Below, one piece after another: positions 39,521 to 50,445 of a stretch of DNA of 64,000 nt; the stretch's first letter is position 1, and every line of letters starts with the position of its first letter. The notes beneath the pieces were generated by a model. The model saw only the letters and a list, made by a program, of their open reading frames with translations, did not search any database and was not told the DNA's origin. Position numbers and translations under genes: made by a program. Source of the DNA: Alphaproteobacteria bacterium (GTDB lineage: Bacteria > Pseudomonadota > Alphaproteobacteria > Sphingomonadales > Emcibacteraceae); contig JAGREE010000013.1 in the NCBI GenBank assembly GCA_020446675.1, positions 47,304 through 111,303 of the forward strand, written 5' to 3'.

Positions 39521-39550
39521 AAAGCCTCCGGCAAAATTGACGGAGGCTTT
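39521..39550 (+). terminator. Rho-independent terminator of ilvBHC
   Basis: A perfect 10-bp stem (aaagcctccg / cggaggcttt) with 10-base loop followed by a T-run, 22 bases after the ilvC stop. Confidence 0.93.
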
Positions 39551-39674
39551 TTTTATTTCTTATTTATATGTCAAAATTCCTGCACATTAATTGCCTATGT
39601 GCTGATCATGGTTTGAATGTGGCAATTATTTCAGGTAGGTTTTAACAGGTCATAAAATTGCCGGAGGATAGGTT

Positions 39675-41252
39675 ATGATGAGAAAGGTGTTTTATTTAAT
39701 TTCAGTTATCAGCTTGGCCGCTGTGGCCGTTGGCTATCAGTTTTGGGCACCATCGATTTATTTTCTCATAATAATCGTGCCCTATATCATGATCGGCATT
39801 TATGACATTTTCTCAAAAAAACATACGATCTTAAGAAATTATCCAGTCATTGGTCATTTTCGCTATTTGCTTGAATCCTTACGTATTGAAATAAGACAAT
39901 ATTTTATTGAAAGTGAGCTAAACGGGCGTCCCTTCAGCCGGGAAACCCGCTCGCTAGTTTATCAAAGAGCCAAGGGCGAACTTGAAACCATACCTTTTGG
40001 GACCCAGCATAATATTACCGAGCCGGGTTATGAGTTTTCTTATCATTCCTTAACCCCGGTCGAGGTTCCAAAAGAAGCCACCAGGCTTATGTTCGGTGCT
40101 GTAAACTGCGCGAAACCCTATAGTGCTTCGCTGTTGAATATTTCTGCAATGAGCTTTGGTGCTTTAAGTCCCAATGCCATTACTGCGCTAAGCAAAGGGG
40201 CTGCGCATGGTAATTTTGCCCATAATACCGGGGAAGGGGGATTAAGTCCTTATCATATGAAAGGGGGCGGTGATCTGATCTGGCAGATCGGCACAGGATA
40301 TTTTGGGTGTCGACATAAGGATGGCAGTTTTAACAGGGAAAAATTTCAGGAAAAAGCATCCCTGGATCAGGTTAAGATGATTGAAATTAAATTATCGCAA
40401 GGGGCCAAGCCGTCCCATGGTGGAATTTTACCGGGTGTAAAGGTTAATAAAGAAATTGCTGATATCAGAGGGCTCGAAGTGGGAGTAGATGCCATATCAC
40501 CGCCAGCTCATTCAACATTTTCAACCCCACTTGGTTTGCTTAACTATGTAGCTGAACTAAGGGAACTTTCTGGAGGAAAGCCAGTCGGGTTTAAACTCTG
40601 TATCGGGATCAGAAGCCAGTTCATGGGGATCTGTAAGGCGATGCTTGAAAGTGGGATAATTCCCGATTTTATCACCGTGGACGGGGCAGAAGGCGGAACA
40701 GGGGCAGCGCCGGTTGCTTTCACCAATCGGCTGGGGACACCAATTAACGAAGCCATTTCATTTGTTCATAATTGTCTAACAGGTATTAACAAACGCGCCG
40801 ATATAAGGCTTATTGCCAGCGGCAAGGTGGCAACAGGATATGATATGGTGACCAAAATGGCATTGGGAGCTGATACCTGTAACTCAGCCAGAGCAATGAT
40901 GTTTGCTCTTGGTTGTGTTCAGTCGCTTCATTGCAATACAAATAAATGCCCAACCGGCATAGCAACGCAGGACAGATCAAGATGGAAATCATTGGATGTT
41001 GAAGATAAATACAAACGCGTAACAAATTTCCATCATTCAACAATTCATTCTTTCACTGAAATTTTAGGGGCAATGGGACTTGATCACCCTGGAAAACTGA
41101 TCCCTGCACATATTGAGCGTTATATGGATGATGGAAGCCGAAAAAGCTTTGCTGAATTTTATCCTGGGCTTACTGACGGTGAATTATTGGGGAAGAATAT
41201 CAATTCCGCTTTTGTATCTGACTGGAAATTGGCCTCTGCAGATCGGTTTTAA
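39675..41252 (+). CDS. Membrane-anchored FMN-binding glutamate-synthase-like protein
   Basis: 525 residues. Two N-terminal hydrophobic helices (about residues 5-45) anchor a large catalytic domain of the GltS/GltB alpha-subunit type. The FMN-barrel motifs are visible: NISAMSFGALSPNAI, NTGEGGLSPYH, KPSHGGILPGVKV, VDGAEGGTGAAP, and a Cys cluster SLHCNTNKCPTGIATQD matching the 3Fe-4S site. There is no glutaminase domain. Such stand-alone proteins are annotated as FMN-binding glutamate synthase family; the reaction in this bacterial membrane-bound version is not established. A GGAGG site precedes the ATG by 7 bases. Nothing else is in its transcript before the broken gene downstream. Confidence 0.9.
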   Translation: MMRKVFYLISVISLAAVAVGYQFWAPSIYFLIIIVPYIMIGIYDIFSKKHTILRNYPVIGHFRYLLESLRIEIRQYFIESELNGRPFSRETRSLVYQRAKGELETIPFGTQHNITEPGYEFSYHSLTPVEVPKEATRLMFGAVNCAKPYSASLLNISAMSFGALSPNAITALSKGAAHGNFAHNTGEGGLSPYHMKGGGDLIWQIGTGYFGCRHKDGSFNREKFQEKASLDQVKMIEIKLSQGAKPSHGGILPGVKVNKEIADIRGLEVGVDAISPPAHSTFSTPLGLLNYVAELRELSGGKPVGFKLCIGIRSQFMGICKAMLESGIIPDFITVDGAEGGTGAAPVAFTNRLGTPINEAISFVHNCLTGINKRADIRLIASGKVATGYDMVTKMALGADTCNSARAMMFALGCVQSLHCNTNKCPTGIATQDRSRWKSLDVEDKYKRVTNFHHSTIHSFTEILGAMGLDHPGKLIPAHIERYMDDGSRKSFAEFYPGLTDGELLGKNINSAFVSDWKLASADRF

Positions 41253-41411
41253 ATTTATAGTTCTGGTTGTATAAATATACAAAGATACCCCATCCTAGTG
41301 ACTTTTGTTAAAATTATGTTATATTAAAGACCTGAAATATAAACATTTGGGGTCATTAACTTTAATCTAACTGAAAAGTTTTGATTTTCTGTAAAATCAT
41401 TGGTGATATAT

Positions 41412-42770
41412 ATGAACAAAATCTTAGAAACTATTTTTGGCGCATTTTCCAATTCGAGCGAAAATGATTCTAAAAGTGGCCTTCACAGTAGGAAGGTAAG
41501 ATATGCCAGTTCCACAGAAAAAAGCTTTATCTTAAGTAAAAATGCTACAGCTAATCTCGAAAAGATACTTTTTGCATCAACCCTCGTTGAAACAGGACAA
41601 GTTAAATTGCTGGGACTGGATAGTATTAAAAGTAGGTTGGGTGATAACTGGCCAGGTCTCCTCAAAAATATTCACGATTCATTTATTTCAATCACTGAAA
41701 GTTATATTAGCAGCAAGGACGTATTTTTTAACCGTTCAGATGACGAATTTGTAATTGTATTTGCATCGACTTCTGACAAAGCGGCGGAACTAATCTGTGC
41801 TAAAATATTAAAAAGCCTGACAGAAAAATTTGTGGGTTCTGCGGATACTAAAGAAATTGTTGTTAAAACAGCACTGAAGAAAGTAAATGGCGAAGTTTAC
41901 TTTCGCTCAGAAAATCTAGGATCGATGCTTGAGGCAGTAGCCAATGAAACGTCATCTAAAAAATAAACAGGCTCAAATGCGGCACAGCCGACAGAAGAAC
42001 CAAATAAAAAAAATCAGTATAATTTTGGATTTCGCCCAATTTGGGATGCTAAACATGAGGCAATTACCTCTTTTTTAATTAAGCCGTATCTAGGAAGTAT
42101 TAATGAATCCGTTTCTCTTCCTGAGAAATTAAAAATCGGGTATGACGTTCTTGGTAAATTTTACACCAAAGAAGAAAAACTTGATCTTGATTATACTCTT
42201 TTGAACCAATCTATTGATGCGCTTAAAAAAATAGACGTGACCAATTATCGACCCATCCTTAATATTCCAGTCAGTTATGAATCTGTGTATAATATGGACC
42301 TGCTCATGAAATATACGTCTTATTGCAGTAGAATTACACCGGATATCGGTAAATATGTTGTTTTTTACCTTGTTGGATTTCCTAAAGGAATTCCCTCTGT
42401 AAAATTAAATTTTATTGTTTCTTCATTAATGAGATTTGGACGAGCAGTAATGTTGAATTCCAAGTCGTGTGAGTTGCATCTTGATAAATATAAAAATAAT
42501 GGAATTAAGGTTATCGGCGTCAAACTTCGTGAACTAGCATCCAAACGGGAAATCGCCTGGGAAAAATTGCCTTCATTTATCAAAAAATGTCATCAATATT
42601 CAATTAAGCTCGCAGTGCTTGATGTTGATACGCTTGAAGATTTACTTCTGGCAAAAACAAATGGCGTAGATTATTTTGCCTGATTGGTTATCGGCGACTA
42701 TAAAAACCAATGTGGACCAATGCAAAGAATGCCCTGGAAGCAGATTTTAAACAGTTTTCAGGATATTTAA
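41412..42770 (+). pseudogene. Degenerate GGDEF-EAL-like gene interrupted by two in-frame stops
   Basis: One reading frame runs from the ATG at 41412 (GGTGA 6 bases before it) to a TAA at 42768-42770, broken by TAA at 41964-41966 and TGA at 42681-42683. All three pieces keep coding-like sequence in the same frame: after the first stop it reads TGSNAAQPTEEPNKKN and on into FRPIWDAKHEAITSFLIKP; after the second LVIGDYKNQCGP. The first part resembles a decayed GGDEF domain (NRSDDEFVIVFA where RxGGDEF would be). The second resembles an EAL domain without the EAL motif. This could be a recent pseudogene, two or three separate short proteins, or a sequencing error at both stops. Enzymatic c-di-GMP activity is unlikely either way. 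Confidence 0.75.
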
Positions 42771-42878
42771 GGTCTATTTTTTGTCATCTAATTTTAACTT
42801 TGATTGTTTGATCACAGGAGGTAAGATCAAAAGAATTAAAGCATGAATATTTAGATTGATAGGAAAGGCATTTTTGTA

Positions 42879-44249
42879 ATGAGTTTGACCCGCAGAACAT
42901 TTGTTGCAGGGGCAGGTACTCTGGCTTTTGCAGGACTTTTGAACAGTTTTGCAAGTAAATCCATTGCCGCCAATAATCATAGTGTCAAAGGATATGGACC
43001 ACTGGTCACCGATCCAGACGGCATTCTTGATTTACCGAATGGTTTTTCCTACAAAATTATTTCTGAAATGGGCGACCGTATGGATGACGGTTATTTTGTT
43101 CCCGACCGTGCGGATGGCATGGGCTGTTTTGGCCTTGCCGGGTCACAGGTGGCTCTGGTCAGGAACCATGAAATCGGCCTTGATAATCATGATCCTGAAA
43201 TGACAAAAATGCAAAGGGGCTTACAGACTGTTGCATTTGATGAGACCAGTGAAGGTTATCCGCTGCCCGGGGGAACGACGACGATTATATATGATACCAA
43301 AACAGGTGAGCGGATTAATGAATATAGAAGCCTGATCGGGACGCTTAGAAATTGTGCGGGCGGAGTAACGCCCTGGCGCAGTTGGATAACCTGTGAGGAA
43401 ATAGTGTCGCCAGAGGGGGAATTTGGCAGTCATTCACATGGCTGGGCGTTTGAAGTTCCCGTTCTTGGAGGCTACAGGTTCAGTAAACCTGAACCATTAA
43501 GAGGACTTGGCCGATTTAACCATGAAGCTGCGGCTGTCGATCCAAGCACAGGTATTGTCTATATGACGGAGGACCGCCCAAACAGCCTGTTTTACAGATT
43601 TATTCCTGAAAGTTATGGTCAATTAAATAAAGGCGGAAAATTACAGGCTCTTGGCTTTAAGGGGCAGGAAAAAGGTGGCGACAGCCGCAACTGGGACGGG
43701 GTTACTTTTAAGCAGGGTGACTGGCATGAGGTCCGTTGGATCGATCTTGATGATACAGACAGTCCAAAAGATGACTTACGATTACGGGGTCATGAAAAAG
43801 GCGGTGTGTTCTTCGCCCGCGGTGAAGGAATTACATGGGGGGATAATGAATTATACTTCTGCTGCACCAATGGTGGCGTTAAAGGTTTTGGTCAGATTAT
43901 GAGATACCAGCCGTCTGTCAATGAAGGCACTATCAGCGAAAATGACTCACCCGGCAGATTGCAGCTTTTTCTGGAATCTGATGTAAGGAATAGTTTCAGT
44001 TTTGGGGACAATCTTACCGTTGCGCCGTTCGGTCATCTGATCGTTTGTGAAGATAATTATGATAACACAGATAATTTTGTGCGGGGCGTGACGCCGGAGG
44101 GGTCGTTATACCCGTTTGCCCGGCTCATTGTGGATAGTGAAACGGCAGGGGCCTGCTTTTCACCGGACGGCAGCATTCTTTTTATCAATATACAAAGCCC
44201 GACAAAAACCCTTGCGATCACGGGTCCCTGGGATAAATTTTCAGTTTAA
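42879..44249 (+). CDS. Tat-exported PhoX-like (DUF839) phosphatase-family protein
   Basis: 456 residues. The N-terminus SLTRRTFVAGAGTLAFAG is a twin-arginine signal, with cleavage near SIA-A (residue 30). The rest is PhoX-type: LDLPNGFSYKIIS, ADGMGCFGL, LVRNHEIG, NCAGGVTPWRSWITCEE, GRFNHEAAAVDPSTG and the late FGDNLTVAPFGHLIVCED. PhoX enzymes are Ca/Fe-dependent alkaline phosphatases loaded with metal before Tat export. Phosphatase activity is family-based and untested for this subfamily. AGGAAAGG precedes the ATG. It ends 11 bases from a convergent lipoprotein gene, with no hairpin seen between them. Confidence 0.9.
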   Translation: MSLTRRTFVAGAGTLAFAGLLNSFASKSIAANNHSVKGYGPLVTDPDGILDLPNGFSYKIISEMGDRMDDGYFVPDRADGMGCFGLAGSQVALVRNHEIGLDNHDPEMTKMQRGLQTVAFDETSEGYPLPGGTTTIIYDTKTGERINEYRSLIGTLRNCAGGVTPWRSWITCEEIVSPEGEFGSHSHGWAFEVPVLGGYRFSKPEPLRGLGRFNHEAAAVDPSTGIVYMTEDRPNSLFYRFIPESYGQLNKGGKLQALGFKGQEKGGDSRNWDGVTFKQGDWHEVRWIDLDDTDSPKDDLRLRGHEKGGVFFARGEGITWGDNELYFCCTNGGVKGFGQIMRYQPSVNEGTISENDSPGRLQLFLESDVRNSFSFGDNLTVAPFGHLIVCEDNYDNTDNFVRGVTPEGSLYPFARLIVDSETAGACFSPDGSILFINIQSPTKTLAITGPWDKFSV

Positions 44250-44260
44250 CTCATAACCGC

Positions 44261-45280
44261 TTAATTGCACCATCCGCCGCCACTGACCATCCAAACGCCG
44301 CCATTTTGATTGCAGGAGGCACTATTGGTGTATTTTGAATGGTCTTTGGACCAGAAACCTTCATCCTTATCATCTTTTTTGGTATATTTTGCCATGACTT
44401 CTGCCCATATCTGTGCCGCGTGGTTCCAGTCCGCTTCATAATTGGCAATATATCCTGTGACATCCTCTTTGATATGTTCACCGGTTGCTGCTGATATATT
44501 GGCGGCCTGGCCTGGTGTGTTAATGAACCAGACGGCGCCATATTTGCCATAAGCCTTTAAATCTGCCCGTTTTACAGGTCCCTTTAAGCCGGCCTTTTTT
44601 GCGGCAGATATGATTTCGGGAAAATCAAGAAAACCGGACGTAATCGGGATTTGCCGGAACCCTGTATTATCAGTGATTTTCACAGATAAGTCATAGGGCT
44701 TTACTCTGATATTGAGCATTTTGTTGTTTGAAGAGGACAGAAAAGTAAAATTTATCTGATATTGCCCATTTTTAAGTTCGTTGATGTCTATGCCGGTTGG
44801 AATAATGTCAGAATATGAACCCTGGGATTCGTTCTGAAGTGCGGTTAACATTAACTGTTCAATTTCAGCAGGAATAAAGCGATCGTCAATTTCAACTGTC
44901 CGGAAATAAGGTGGATAATTTACACGGGTCCACTGCTGGCTGCTATTTGGCGGTACTATGGGTTCAAAACGAAGGCTATTGCTGTCGGGGCGTTTGTAGG
45001 GAATTTGCAGTTTGATATTGCTATTAACATCACTTTCAAAATAAATAATATTATCTTTAAATGAATATTTCCCCCTGTCTGCATATAGGGTGGTCCCGTA
45101 TCTGATATAAGTCCCATCCTTTTTCAGTTCCAGCACATCATGATAATGCTGCCCGACTGCGTCCTGGTAATTGACTTCCCAAATGCCGACCGGGTCATCA
45201 TTGCCGCTGCAGGCGGAAAGCGGTAAGAAAAAAATAGTTAAAAAAACCAACCACTGTAAAAACGATTTAGGAGTTTGCAT
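44261..45280 (-). CDS. Predicted lipoprotein of unknown function
   Basis: 339 residues. The signal ends in a lipobox LSAC (Cys about residue 24), so the mature protein is lipid-anchored. The first domain (about residues 30-115) has a lipocalin-like META/DUF pattern (VGIWEVNYQD, LELKKDGTYIRYG, GKYSFKDNIIYFES). The C-terminal part contains two Cys in SCNQNGGVWMVSGGGWCN that may form a disulfide. I do not recognise a family with a known function. It is last in a likely operon with the DUF6544-like and C69 genes. AAGGAAATCGAGAG precedes the ATG. Confidence 0.75.
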   Translation of the reverse strand: MQTPKSFLQWLVFLTIFFLPLSACSGNDDPVGIWEVNYQDAVGQHYHDVLELKKDGTYIRYGTTLYADRGKYSFKDNIIYFESDVNSNIKLQIPYKRPDSNSLRFEPIVPPNSSQQWTRVNYPPYFRTVEIDDRFIPAEIEQLMLTALQNESQGSYSDIIPTGIDINELKNGQYQINFTFLSSSNNKMLNIRVKPYDLSVKITDNTGFRQIPITSGFLDFPEIISAAKKAGLKGPVKRADLKAYGKYGAVWFINTPGQAANISAATGEHIKEDVTGYIANYEADWNHAAQIWAEVMAKYTKKDDKDEGFWSKDHSKYTNSASCNQNGGVWMVSGGGWCN

Positions 45281-45358
45281 CTCTCGATTTCCTTAAACGT
45301 GGATTAAATCAAACGGATCAGACCAAAATATGATACTTCAGATAACGGAATTGTCAAT

Positions 45359-46198
45359 TCACCGGGGAAAATCAATTTTCAGCACTTTGACTTTAAAAAA
45401 TGGGAAATACTGATTTGTTCCAAAATTATTTCCCGCTTCAATTGACGTGGGTAACATATAGCCGTCAAAATTTTTAAAATCGGAAAGATAACCGCCAAAA
45501 TGCTGCATGCGGAAGACACCTTCCGGATTGGCATTTGTCCATCTTTGGAAACGAATAGTTGTTGGTGCACCCTGTTTATCGACAATAAGCTCAACGATTA
45601 ATTCCATACCGTTGTGTGTAATTGTCGCCTGCGCGTGATCCGGGCCTAATTTCTGCCATACAATATTTTCGGATGGAAAAACCGCTGAGGGCAGCCAAAA
45701 CACGGCTTCGCTCATATAACGTCCGAATGAGGATAGTTTATGGTCTTTATTTCCGCCCGCTCTTGCAATGGGTATAAAGCCGAATAGCCAGAATCTGCTC
45801 CATGAGCCATCGGGGTGACATGCGTCTGAGCCGACAAACCGCATAAGGCCGGACCCTGCTGATACTTTCCAGATAAAGCCGTGTGGAGGGGATATTATCT
45901 GTTTTGCCGTCATTGGCATATAATTGGGTTTTTCTTTACTGCCAAGGCTGAATTCACCGCTCATGTCCAATTCGATAATTGGGTGAATCGGTGTTCCTTC
46001 TTTAATGGCAAACCGGAAAAATCTTTTTGCCGGTTCAGGCAGGGTTTCTATACGGGTGGGGTCAAATAATTCTTCTTTATAATCTTTTGTGTTTTTTAAT
46101 TCTGCCCATACTTTTTTTGTTTCCTGTTCATCCATAAACCGCCAGCCAAGCAGACCAAGTAAAATCAGAAATAAAATTATTCCGATGGTTAGAAGCAT
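45359..46198 (-). CDS. Single-pass membrane protein, DUF6544-like
   Basis: 279 residues. One hydrophobic N-terminal helix (residues 2-21) is followed by a soluble domain whose features (LPEPAKRFFRFAI, LDMSGEFSLG, GRYMSEAVFWLPSA, GYLSDFKNFDGYMLPTSIEAG) match a family formerly grouped as DUF6544/DUF6920. The family has no known function. It starts 18 bases after the C69 gene, so co-translation is likely. An AGGATAA site lies about 11 bases before the ATG. Confidence 0.75.
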   Translation of the reverse strand: MLLTIGIILFLILLGLLGWRFMDEQETKKVWAELKNTKDYKEELFDPTRIETLPEPAKRFFRFAIKEGTPIHPIIELDMSGEFSLGSKEKPNYMPMTAKQIISPPHGFIWKVSAGSGLMRFVGSDACHPDGSWSRFWLFGFIPIARAGGNKDHKLSSFGRYMSEAVFWLPSAVFPSENIVWQKLGPDHAQATITHNGMELIVELIVDKQGAPTTIRFQRWTNANPEGVFRMQHFGGYLSDFKNFDGYMLPTSIEAGNNFGTNQYFPFFKVKVLKIDFPR

Positions 46199-46216
46199 GA
46201 TGGGTGTTATCCTAAT

Positions 46217-47704
46217 TTATTGACATTTGACCATCTGATAATCAAGCCGGCTTATTTCATCAGTTTCCGGTTTTCTTATTCCGAACAGAACCTTTGTTCT
46301 TGCTTCAATGCTGACAAGTAATGCGTGACCCAATTCAAGAGCAGCGTGTGCAGCATTATTTGAATAATCGGTTAAATATTTAAGCGCCAGTTTTTCCTCA
46401 CCCTTATCAATCAGAATATCAGAAGTTTTATCAACCGCCTGCTGTTCATCTATTAATCGTCCTTCAAATGCGGTCAGCGCCTCCGTCACTTCCGGTAGGA
46501 ATTTATCAGGATGGTCACAGGTATAATACATAAGCCGCTTAAATGTCCGGCCTGCGAATTCAGTCGCTTCCCTTATCTGCCAGTCTTTGGTGACATAGCG
46601 GGAGGCTTCACCTTTGGTCAGGTAGCGGTGTTTGCCAAACTCGGGTGGGATGTTTTGAACGCCAATCCGGTAGGGAATAAATGGTGTGGTCACAGACCCC
46701 GTCGCAGCCACCCACAGGGTCCTGTTTTCCGGGCGGATATCGGGGCGGATTTCAGCAACCTGACCATACCCGGTTGCATCCTTGGATAGCCTGGTATCCC
46801 GCACTGTCGCCATCATTTTTCTTAGGGAAATTGGCGCTGCTTGTCTTAGCTCACCTTCCAGTTCGTCTCTTGGGTATCTTACCTCCGGCGTGCCGTAAAT
46901 TTTCGTGACATTAAAAGCTTCTCCCGAACTCGGGTCATACCAGCCTTGTTCTATGGCAAAATCAATAAAATTGTCTGATCCCATATAATTGGGGTTATTC
47001 TTAAAATTAAGCGGAATATCCCCAATATCCCCGGGGTAAGACACGCGGATATCATCCGGGCCTAACCGTTCTGCAATCCAGAGCCCTTTGCCACCGGCAA
47101 AATTCAGCAGCACCCAGCCTTCATTTTCATCTGCAAACATATGTGAATTACCGCCATATGATGAATAGCCATATTGATCAATAAGTCTGCCGACAATTTC
47201 CACGGCTTCACGTGCCGACTTAGCCCGTTCCATAACGATACGTGACAGATCACTGTAATTTGGGCCCTTTTGCGGTTTTGGTGTCATGGCGATCAGTTCA
47301 GGACGGGAATCCGCCCATACGTCCCGGGCCGCCAAATTATATTCATTAAGGCCGCCATTTGTCAGTGGGGCCGGGAACCCCTCATAATCAGAATAATTCA
47401 TTGTCAGATACCGGAACGTCTCTTGCACTTGCGGAATATCAATAAATACACCCGGCATATAGGCGGTTTCATCCACACCGACCCGCATCATTGTTCCGGG
47501 CGAGTATTTTTGACGATCAACAATTTCGAGCCAGTGGCTTGAAACCTCGTCCCCTGATCCACCAATGAGAACATTGCCGCTTTTTGTAAGATTCTTGCCG
47601 ACATAAATGGCGTAACTGGCTTTTGAATTTGTGGCGGATAATACAAAAAAAACAATAATTGTGGTTATGGACGTCAACAGATTATTAAATTTTTGTCTTT
47701 TCAT
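46217..47704 (-). CDS. Peptidase C69-family dipeptidase homologue with Ser at the nucleophile position
   Basis: 495 residues. A signal peptide (hydrophobic 11-23) ends at SKA, leaving SYAIYVGKNLTKSGNVLIGG as the predicted mature start. In C69 dipeptidases the mature protein begins with a catalytic Cys six residues before the G of VGK; here Ser30 is in that slot. N-terminal Ser can act as nucleophile in the Ntn-hydrolase superfamily, so activity is possible but changed. The middle region contains the family-typical GYSSYGGNSHMFADENEGWV and FTPFIPYRIGV-like segments. Length fits the family. It leads the operon with the DUF6544-like and lipoprotein genes. Confidence 0.82.
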   Translation of the reverse strand: MKRQKFNNLLTSITTIIVFFVLSATNSKASYAIYVGKNLTKSGNVLIGGSGDEVSSHWLEIVDRQKYSPGTMMRVGVDETAYMPGVFIDIPQVQETFRYLTMNYSDYEGFPAPLTNGGLNEYNLAARDVWADSRPELIAMTPKPQKGPNYSDLSRIVMERAKSAREAVEIVGRLIDQYGYSSYGGNSHMFADENEGWVLLNFAGGKGLWIAERLGPDDIRVSYPGDIGDIPLNFKNNPNYMGSDNFIDFAIEQGWYDPSSGEAFNVTKIYGTPEVRYPRDELEGELRQAAPISLRKMMATVRDTRLSKDATGYGQVAEIRPDIRPENRTLWVAATGSVTTPFIPYRIGVQNIPPEFGKHRYLTKGEASRYVTKDWQIREATEFAGRTFKRLMYYTCDHPDKFLPEVTEALTAFEGRLIDEQQAVDKTSDILIDKGEEKLALKYLTDYSNNAAHAALELGHALLVSIEARTKVLFGIRKPETDEISRLDYQMVKCQ

Positions 47705-47809
47705 ATTTTTACCAATTTGAAGATGGTTAGCACTTACTACAAACCTAACTTGGCCTGTTCATCAAGTCAATTTACCTTTCCAGCCGACTGGTCAACTGCT
47801 TATTGTTTA

Positions 47810-49144
<1,335 letters not shown>

Positions 49145-49355
49145 TCATCAGCCGTAACATTTTTTTTCGTTTTAAGGCAAGCGGCAAAATATGGTCTTAC
49201 CAAGAAGGCTATTTTTGAATGATTAAAGATATTTCCAATTATCAAATTATATTTAATTTAAATGGCCGTTAACGGTAGGGCAGGTCAAAATAACTCTGAC
49301 CGATATCGACCAAAAACGGACATTAAAATGTTTTTTGGAAACCTTCTTTGTTTTT

Positions 49356-49490
49356 CTACTTAACTTTTTTGCCAGCTACAACAATTGACGATTTATTGGC
49401 GTTGGAATCTGAGGTTGCCGAAACTTTAGGCTTTTCTTGTTTTGGTTTCTTTGCTTCTCGGTTGCCGCGTTTATTATTTCCTTTAGACAT
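49356..49490 (-). CDS. 44-residue basic protein
   Basis: A complete short frame with AAGGAATTAAC directly before the ATG: it starts MSKGNNKRGNREAKKPKQEK, continues with a Ser/Asn-rich part and ends AGKKVK, and is rich in Lys and Arg. Small proteins beginning MS(R/K)GNxRGNxEAKKPK are, in my memory, common in alphaproteobacteria and lack a known function; the pattern suggests nucleic-acid binding or a disordered accessory role. It stands alone in an otherwise sparse region, 245 bases upstream of dgdA on the same strand. Confidence 0.75.
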   Translation of the reverse strand: MSKGNNKRGNREAKKPKQEKPKVSATSDSNANKSSIVVAGKKVK

Positions 49491-49693
49491 GTTAATTCCT
49501 TTTCATAATGCCACCCTTAACAATAAGAACCTTTGGTATCCATGTTGAGGGTTTCTGTTTTGTATGCATAATTGCGTTTTAGATATCTCGAAACAAAACA
49601 CCAGAATTCTGATGTTTGTTTTAAAAAAAGGCGTTTTAATTTGTACAATAGTTTCTTAGGAAGGACCGTCTGCCTTCCTTAAAATCAACATCT

Positions 49694-49846
49694 CTACTTA
49701 AAAGATGGTTTGTCCTCAGATAGGGACGTATCAACACAATGTTTTTCCAGCGCAGAAGGCTTCTCCGCTGTATTTGTGTCTTTAGTTTTAGAATTTATTA
49801 AGGTGTCTTTTACTTCTATTTTATTAAAGAAACGCATAAGTGACAT
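49694..49846 (-). CDS. Possible 50-residue protein, unknown
   Basis: A frame starting MSLMRFFNKIEVKD and ending SEDKPSFK, hydrophilic with an N-terminal amphipathic stretch. The ribosome site is weak (AGAAGAC). An in-frame ATG three codons later is an alternative. No recognised family. Base composition is like other genes of this AT-rich stretch, so it may be a real small gene or chance. Confidence 0.35.
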   Translation of the reverse strand: MSLMRFFNKIEVKDTLINSKTKDTNTAEKPSALEKHCVDTSLSEDKPSFK

Positions 49847-50069
49847 GATTTGTCTTCTTAATTTGGCAGCATTATATAACTGCGATAAGGAACCATTATA
49901 AGTTCCTATTCTTAAATATGGAGCTTATTTCAGTTATAGCAAGAGCATTGTTGATATAATTTTTGTTTTTCTTTTGGTGAACTTCTTACTGGGCTGCTTT
50001 GGGGCGGTTGAAGTCACTCGGCACTTGTCGGGTGCAAGATTAAAGTGGTCATTTTTATAAGTTTTTAGA

Positions 50070-50288
50070 TCAGGTAATTATATTCTCTTCTCGTTTTGCC
50101 TGTGAGACAGCATCATCCAAGTTTGAGTATTTATAAGTTTTATAATGATAGACGGGTATCATTTCGCAACTGATATTATATTTTGTCATTACTTCTAATT
50201 TGTTTTTTTCCGCTAGCTTTCTTTTTAAATCAATTTTTGAAGAGTCAGTAGACTGCTTTTGAGTAGGCTGATTTTGATCTTTAGACAT
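50070..50288 (-). CDS. 72-residue hydrophilic protein, unknown
   Basis: Starts MSKDQNQPTQKQSTDSSKID with a good AAAGGA site 6 bases before the ATG. The Gln/Ser/Thr-rich first 20 residues look disordered; the second half (IDLKRKLAEKNKLEVMTKYN, then VYHYKTYKYSNLDDAVSQAK) could form one short fold. No family recognised. It shares with the 44-residue gene the MSK start and same orientation, but not otherwise the sequence. Confidence 0.6.
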   Translation of the reverse strand: MSKDQNQPTQKQSTDSSKIDLKRKLAEKNKLEVMTKYNISCEMIPVYHYKTYKYSNLDDAVSQAKREENIIT

Positions 50289-50445
50289 AGAAATCCTTTC
50301 TAGTTATATTTTTTTGAATAGTTTGAGTGAGGTTTATTTTTAGTTTTTATAGCCTGCTGTATTCTCACAGGGATAAACCAGAATGAAAGGTAATTTTAAA
50401 TGGTTGTGAGTGGATATTTCATCTTAATTTATAGGCTGATAAAAT

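Noticed and set aside
42681..42683. TGA read as Trp or selenocysteine in the broken GGDEF-EAL gene
   Set aside because: TGA ends other genes in this window (for example chvG and addB), and no selenocysteine-type hairpin was recognised; a plain nonsense change is simpler.
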